Source of the DNA: Acidimicrobiia bacterium
GTDB lineage: Bacteria; Actinomycetota; Acidimicrobiia; Spongiisociales; ZC4RG35
NCBI GenBank assembly: GCA_029865445.1
Contig: JAOUGY010000150.1
Span: forward strand, 1-8,681
DNA: 8,681 bases
Direction of reading: 5' to 3'
How positions within the stretch are numbered: position 1 is the first letter of the stretch; each line of letters starts with the position of its first letter. This document shows positions 6,024-8,681 of this stretch, piece by piece. The translations under genes and the position numbers were made by a program. The notes under the pieces are model-generated. The model saw nothing but the letters and a program-made list of their open reading frames with translations, made no database searches and was not told the DNA's origin.

Positions 6024-6551
6024 ATGCGCAGGTTCTTCAAGGTTCTGGCAGTGATGGTCGGCATCATCGTCATTGCGGAAATCCTCGAGACGGCGCTGAT
6101 GCTGTGGGCGTTCAAGAGTCGCAACCCCCGGGTGACTGAATGGCTCACGTGGTACCACAAGCACGTCACCAATCCGGTGTGGGTCCGCTTCTTCGCAGGA
6201 CGGTCGGCGAACTCAGCGTTGCTTCACCACGTCGGACGGAAGTCGGGGAAGACGTTCGTGACCCCACTGACAGCCCACAAGTCAGAGGACACCATCATCG
6301 TCCCGCTGCCGTACGGCACGGAGACCGACTGGTTGCGCAACCTGCAGGCCGCCGGTCAAGGTGTCATTGAGCTCGACAACCGCCGATACACCGCGAACGA
6401 GCCTGATGTGGTTTCTGTCGACGACGTCATGCCGCTACTTTCTCCAATGGTGGCGCGCATCGTGCAGCTGCACGAAACCGAGAAGGCTCTCCGGCTCCAC
6501 GTCACCGGACCTGCCGAACAGCTACCCGCCTACGAGATGGATACCGCGTGA
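6024..6551 (+). CDS. Nitroreductase-family deazaflavin (F420)-dependent oxidoreductase, Ddn-like, membrane anchored
   Basis: A 175-residue protein with a clear Shine-Dalgarno sequence. Residues 5-30 form one hydrophobic helix (VLAVMVGIIVIAEILETAL), so the protein probably sits on the cytoplasmic membrane. The split-barrel domain follows with the signature HHVGRKSGKTFVTPL (68-82), which binds the F420 phosphates and glutamate tail. IIVPLPYGTETDWLRNLQAAG (91-111) and a conserved VIELDNRRYTA block follow. Characterised relatives such as mycobacterial Ddn use F420H2 to reduce quinones and nitroimidazoles. Ddn itself is about 150 residues; the longer N-terminus here is the transmembrane anchor. 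The ORF is intact and stands alone between the two copies of the 87-nt repeat, so it may have moved as one unit. With the PPOX fragment at 1-315 it is the second F420-type protein in the window. Substrate unknown. Confidence 0.87.
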   Translation: MRRFFKVLAVMVGIIVIAEILETALMLWAFKSRNPRVTEWLTWYHKHVTNPVWVRFFAGRSANSALLHHVGRKSGKTFVTPLTAHKSEDTIIVPLPYGTETDWLRNLQAAGQGVIELDNRRYTANEPDVVSVDDVMPLLSPMVARIVQLHETEKALRLHVTGPAEQLPAYEMDTA

Positions 6552-6618
6552 CACCCTGACGCACGCCTCCTCCACGAGCCTCTGCGCTCGATCCGGCCGC
6601 GACGTGAACGCCGTGACA

Positions 6619-6656
6619 AGTCGCCGTTCCATAGCCGGCCTTCGCGCTATGCGACT
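6619..6656. other. Bulged hairpin at left edge of repeat copy 2
   Basis: AGTCGC (6619-6624) pairs with GCGACT (6651-6656). After a six-base bulge, ATAGC (6631-6635) pairs with GCTAT (6646-6650) around a 10-nt loop. It lies 67 nt after the stop of the Ddn-like gene and could also act as a terminator, but no T-run follows. Confidence 0.4.
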
Positions 6657-6732
6657 ACCTCAAGGGTGAAAGGCGACGCGGGAAGGTTCGTGCAAAGGTG
6701 CTGAGGCCCCTCTGATCCAACCGGGCCGCTCG
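6646..6732 (+). repeat. Long imperfect direct repeat, copy 2 (partner at 5839-5925)
   Basis: Same orientation and same length as 5839-5925, spaced 807 nt from it; identities 65 of 87 without gaps. It separates the Ddn-like gene from the recombinase gene, whose start lies about 110 nt to the right. Together with the hairpin and the tandem repeat at 6772-6808 this fills the 291-nt spacer 6552-6842, where I find no gene. Confidence 0.75.
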
Positions 6733-6771
6733 CTATGTGAGGATATGGGGGTAATCCGGGGCGGGATTCTT

Positions 6772-6808
6772 GGACGCTGGGTGGTGGGTCTGGGACGCTG
6801 CGTGGTGG
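6772..6808 (+). repeat. Two tandem 16-bp units with 21-bp period upstream of the recombinase
   Basis: GGACGCTGGGTGGTGG (6772-6787) and GGACGCTGCGTGGTGG (6793-6808) differ at one base and lie exactly two helical turns apart. They lie just before the recombinase start and could be a recombinase or repressor binding site. CCCCGTCGGGG follows directly at 6809-6819 as a small palindrome. Confidence 0.55.
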
Positions 6809-6842
6809 CCCCGTCGGGGTCGGAGAGGGTGGCTGCCATGGA

Positions 6843-7881
6843 GTGGATGCCGTGTCTGGTTCGATCGAAGACGCCGGGGGTGGGATACGGATCGGGGTGG
6901 GCCATGAGGTGGTGGACGACTATCTCGAGTTCCTGGCAGCCCGGTGCCGGCCGAACACGGTGTTGGCGGCCGGGTTCGATTTGAAGGTGTTCTTCACGAC
7001 AGTCCCCAAGGACCCGACCGAGGTGACCACCGGGGATGTGTTGGGGTTCATCACTCAGCAGCGTGCCATCGGGGATCCGACGGTGGTGCGCCTATCGGAT
7101 GGGGAGTCGGGCCTGTCGGCGCGCACGATCCAACGTCGCTTGTCGTCGCTGTCGGGCATGTTCTCGTTCCTGGTCGCCCGGGGTGATGTGGCATCGAATC
7201 CGGTCCCGAAGGGCCTGTCGACGCGACGGTCGCGGGAGCGGGGCGGCCGCGGGGTGCCGTTGGTGCGCACCCCGCGCACGCTGCCGAGAATCGTCGACCC
7301 GGAGGAAGTGGATGGGTTGATGGGGGCGTGCCGCACCCTGCGGGACCGGGCCATGTTCGAAGCGATGGTCCTCGGCGGCCTGCGCCGGTGTGAGGTGTTG
7401 GGGCTGCGGCTCGAGGACCTGGACGCCGCCCAGCGTCAGGTGTTCATCGCCGAGGGCAAGGGCGGGCATCAGCGTCGGATCCCGATCTCGGCCCGCTGGT
7501 TTGTCACCGTCGGGAACTATCTGCGAGTCGAACGGCCCCGCGAGACGGCCACGGATCGGGTGTTTGTGGTGTTGAAGGGTCCCCGCCGGGGTCAGCCACT
7601 GTCGGATGAGGGATTGAAGCAGGTGTTCGTGTCGGCTCGGGAACGTGCCGGGCTCCGCCGGATCACCTGCCACGAGTTGCGCCATACCTGTTTCACCCGG
7701 CTCCGTGAGACCGGCATGGAACTCGAAGCGCTCCAAGCCCAAGGCGGGGCATCGCTCCATCGAAACCACCCGCCTCTATGTGCATCTGGCGAACGAGTGG
7801 CTCGCCGAGGAGTATCACCAGGCGGCAGCGATCATCGACGCTGACCTGTTCCTCGCCGCGGCCGAGGAGGTCGGGCAATGA
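6843..7881 (+). pseudogene. Tyrosine recombinase/integrase with one frameshift (first of a tandem pair)
   Basis: With one extra base removed at about 7743 this reads as a complete 345-residue phage-type integrase from GTG 6843. GTG 6852, with GGAG eight bases upstream, is an equally likely start. Residues 21-118 are the SAM-like core-binding domain (VDDYLEFLAARCRPNT...ARTIQRRLSSLSGMFSFL). The catalytic domain carries Arg181 in GGLRRCEV, Lys206 in GKGGH and His277/Arg280 in HELRHT. After the break come His303 in AGHRS and the nucleophile Tyr312 in TTRLYVHL. The extra base therefore separates the last His and the Tyr from the rest; the in-frame product ends at 7844 without them and should be inactive. 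The break lies in AAGGCGGGGC, a place where slippage or a sequencing error is plausible. The stop overlaps the next gene by ATGA. It may belong to a recombinase-in-trio (RIT) type element. Confidence 0.85.
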
Positions 7882-8150
7882 CCGCCCCGGCACGAGCGTT
7901 CACAACAGCCGCGACGCAGGGGCCGGGTCGGCCGAGGCCTCGTGAGTTCGACTGGCCCCAGATCGCCGCAGCCGCACCCGTGTTGGCGGCAACCATGCTG
8001 CGCTATCTGGAGCAGATCGCCCTGTCGCTGCGGCCTGCCAGCGTGGTGTCGGCTGACGGGATGCTGCGCCGTTTCTCTGGTTACCTGGTGGAGAATCATC
8101 CTGACGTCACCGCCTTGGTCGACGTCGGGCCTGTCCGGATGTCTGTGTAA
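7878..8150 (+). pseudogene. Second tyrosine recombinase, N-terminal fragment cut by an insertion
   Basis: ATG 7878 overlaps the stop of the first recombinase (ATGA). A basic, Pro-rich leader (GPGRPRPREFDW) precedes helices with AAAPVLAATMLRYLEQIALS, then LRPASVVSADGMLRRFSGYL and VENHPDVTALVDV, the pattern of the N-terminal core-binding domain in long tandem integrases. Homology ends at about residue 83 (near 8126). The last seven codons, to TAA at 8148-8150, read into a sequence resembling an IS256-type terminal repeat. No catalytic domain is present, so the fragment is inactive. The overlap shows the two recombinases were once one operon; a third recombinase, if this was a trio, is not in the window. 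Confidence 0.7.
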
Positions 8151-8364
8151 GAGGGTCGGCTGGTTCATTGGGTTAGGCGAGTTCGAATCGCCCGGGGAAG
8201 TAGATGGCGAGCTGGTTGAGGCGGGCGAACTGGCGGCAGAGGATTTCGATGCGGTCTTCGACGACCGGCGTGCCGCCGGGGGTGTGGGAGAGCCACAGGT
8301 GGGTCTCGCCGCGTGCGGGAGAGAGGCCGGTGATCGTCGACAGCATCAGATCGTCGGGCAGCAC
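8127..8364. mobile_element. Probable end of an IS256-family (Mutator) insertion sequence
   Basis: GGGCCTGTCCGGATGTCTG followed by TGTAAGAG (from 8127) resembles the IS256 terminal inverted repeat, which contains GTCCGTAT and TGTGTAA at the same spacing. It starts exactly where the second recombinase loses homology. About 45 nt inside lies the stop codon of a minus-strand ORF, the usual distance for an IS256 transposase C-terminus. The other end of the element is absent; the piece ends near the CTAGCTAG at 8364-8371. No target duplication can be checked. Confidence 0.45.
8173..8364 (-). pseudogene. Candidate transposase C-terminal fragment
   Basis: A 63-residue minus-strand ORF with TAA at 8173-8175, opened only by a GTG at 8364 that directly follows an in-frame TAG two codons upstream. 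Its end, FARLNQLAIYFPGRFELA, resembles the last residues of Mutator-type transposases (an ALNxLAIxF-like block). The first 40 residues (LPDDLMLSTITGLSPARG, then ETHLWLSHTPGGTPVVEDR) I cannot place. No DDE residues lie in this piece. It is either a truncated transposase or an unrelated gene end; the assignment rests mostly on its position beside the presumed terminal repeat. Confidence 0.35.
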
Positions 8365-8438
8365 TAGCTAGCGGTGACGTTGCCACCAAGGACGAGATCG
8401 AGGCACTCCGCATCCAACTCCGCTCCAAGACAGCGTGA
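8364..8438 (+). pseudogene. Antitoxin C-terminal remnant
   Basis: The frame LASGDVATKDEIEALRIQLR with tail SKTA ends at TGA 8436-8438 and overlaps the following toxin's GTG by GTGA, exactly as the phd/relE pair at 2925-2928. An acidic-basic amphipathic tail is what a Phd or RHH antitoxin would have. No N-terminal DNA-binding domain precedes it: upstream of about 8364 is the insertion-sequence fragment. The neutralising part may survive, but no start codon with a ribosome-binding site is apparent. Confidence 0.45.
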
Positions 8439-8681
8439 CCGAAGCGCACTGGGAGCTGATCGTGGCTGGCCCGGCAAGGAGAGCCATCGATCGGTTGCCT
8501 GACAAGATTGCTCTGGCCGTGCTGGAACACCTCGTCGGCCCCTTGCTCGAGAACGCCCACCAAGTCGGCAAACCGCCTAGGGGCGAACTCACCGGGTTCC
8601 ACTCAGCAAGAGTCGGGGCATACCGTATCGTCTACGAGATCAACCAAGACGGCCGCACGATCCGAGTTATCTACATCGACC
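8435..8681 (+). CDS. RelE/ParE-superfamily toxin, 3' end beyond window
   Basis: From GTG 8435 the frame is open to the window edge (82 codons), so it has no stop here. It starts TEAHWELIVAGPARRAIDRL, continues with ALAVLEHLVGPLLENAHQVG, and shows the core block RGELTGFHSARVGAYRIVYE, then IRVIYID at the edge. It has the same fold and order as the toxin at 2925-3203, and the two share the GTGACCGA start context and the GTGA overlap. However, they differ at many positions and are not a recent duplication. Expected missing residues are the final strand with His-Arg. Its antitoxin seems reduced to a tail, so expression without full antitoxin would be expected to be harmful unless the toxin is silent. 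Confidence 0.85.
   Translation, partial: MTEAHWELIVAGPARRAIDRLPDKIALAVLEHLVGPLLENAHQVGKPPRGELTGFHSARVGAYRIVYEINQDGRTIRVIYID

Noticed and set aside
5839..6732. Integron attC sites
   Set aside because: ATCCAAC at 6714-6720 fits the RYYYAAC box, but the partner GTTRRRY box does not follow in the required order, and copy 1 lacks it.
7092..7769. 225-codon minus-strand ORF
   Set aside because: Shadow of the recombinase; no recognisable motif and biased composition.
1..8681. CRISPR array, tRNA or rRNA genes
   Set aside because: No regularly spaced repeat series and no tRNA-like cloverleaf or rRNA sequence was recognised on either strand.

Overview
The window reads as an accessory region from a high-GC Actinomycetota chromosome. 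Every credible gene has G/C-rich third codon positions, GTG starts are frequent, and two proteins belong to F420-dependent flavin/deazaflavin reductase families typical of Actinomycetota. Nothing in the window fixes the genus. No ribosomal, tRNA or core metabolic operon and no CRISPR array is visible.

Layout, left to right. 1-315: 3' end of a PPOX-class F420-dependent oxidoreductase (+). 451-740: decayed SnoaL-like gene (-). 741-1028: small CxC-motif protein of unknown function (-). 1166-2080: CPBP intramembrane protease (-). 2259-2681: orphan VapC/PIN toxin (-), whose ATG interlocks with the ATG of a Phd/YefM-RelE module on + (2680-3203). 3231-3662: four-helix membrane protein (+). About 3655-4015: decayed Thr-rich lipoprotein-like gene (-). 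4077-5009: cysteine-synthase-family PLP enzyme (-). About 5086-5685: decayed C-terminal part of a DUF1254/DUF1214 protein (+). 6024-6551: membrane-anchored Ddn-like F420H2-dependent reductase (+). 6843-7881: tyrosine recombinase with one frameshift (+). 7878-8126: N-terminal piece of a second recombinase, coupled to the first by ATGA (+). 8127-8364: probable IS256-type element end. 8364-8681: antitoxin tail and a second RelE/ParE toxin (+), cut by the window edge.

The region looks like a mosaic in turnover: intact small defence or stress genes (two toxin-antitoxin loci, a lone VapC, a CPBP protease) beside several frameshifted metabolic gene remnants, a recombinase pair and an insertion-sequence end. 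Neighbouring intact genes show no frameshifts, which argues for true pseudogenes over uniformly poor sequence, though single-base errors cannot be excluded.

The most interesting non-coding signal is a pair of direct repeats, at 5839-5925 and 6646-6732. They align without gaps over 87 nt at 65/87 identities and exactly flank the Ddn-like gene. Each is joined on its left by a stem whose arms share GTCGC/GCGAC and whose closing pair covaries (C-G in one, A-T in the other). The right copy lies just upstream of the recombinase gene. A cassette or attachment-site role is a testable inference, not a demonstrated one.
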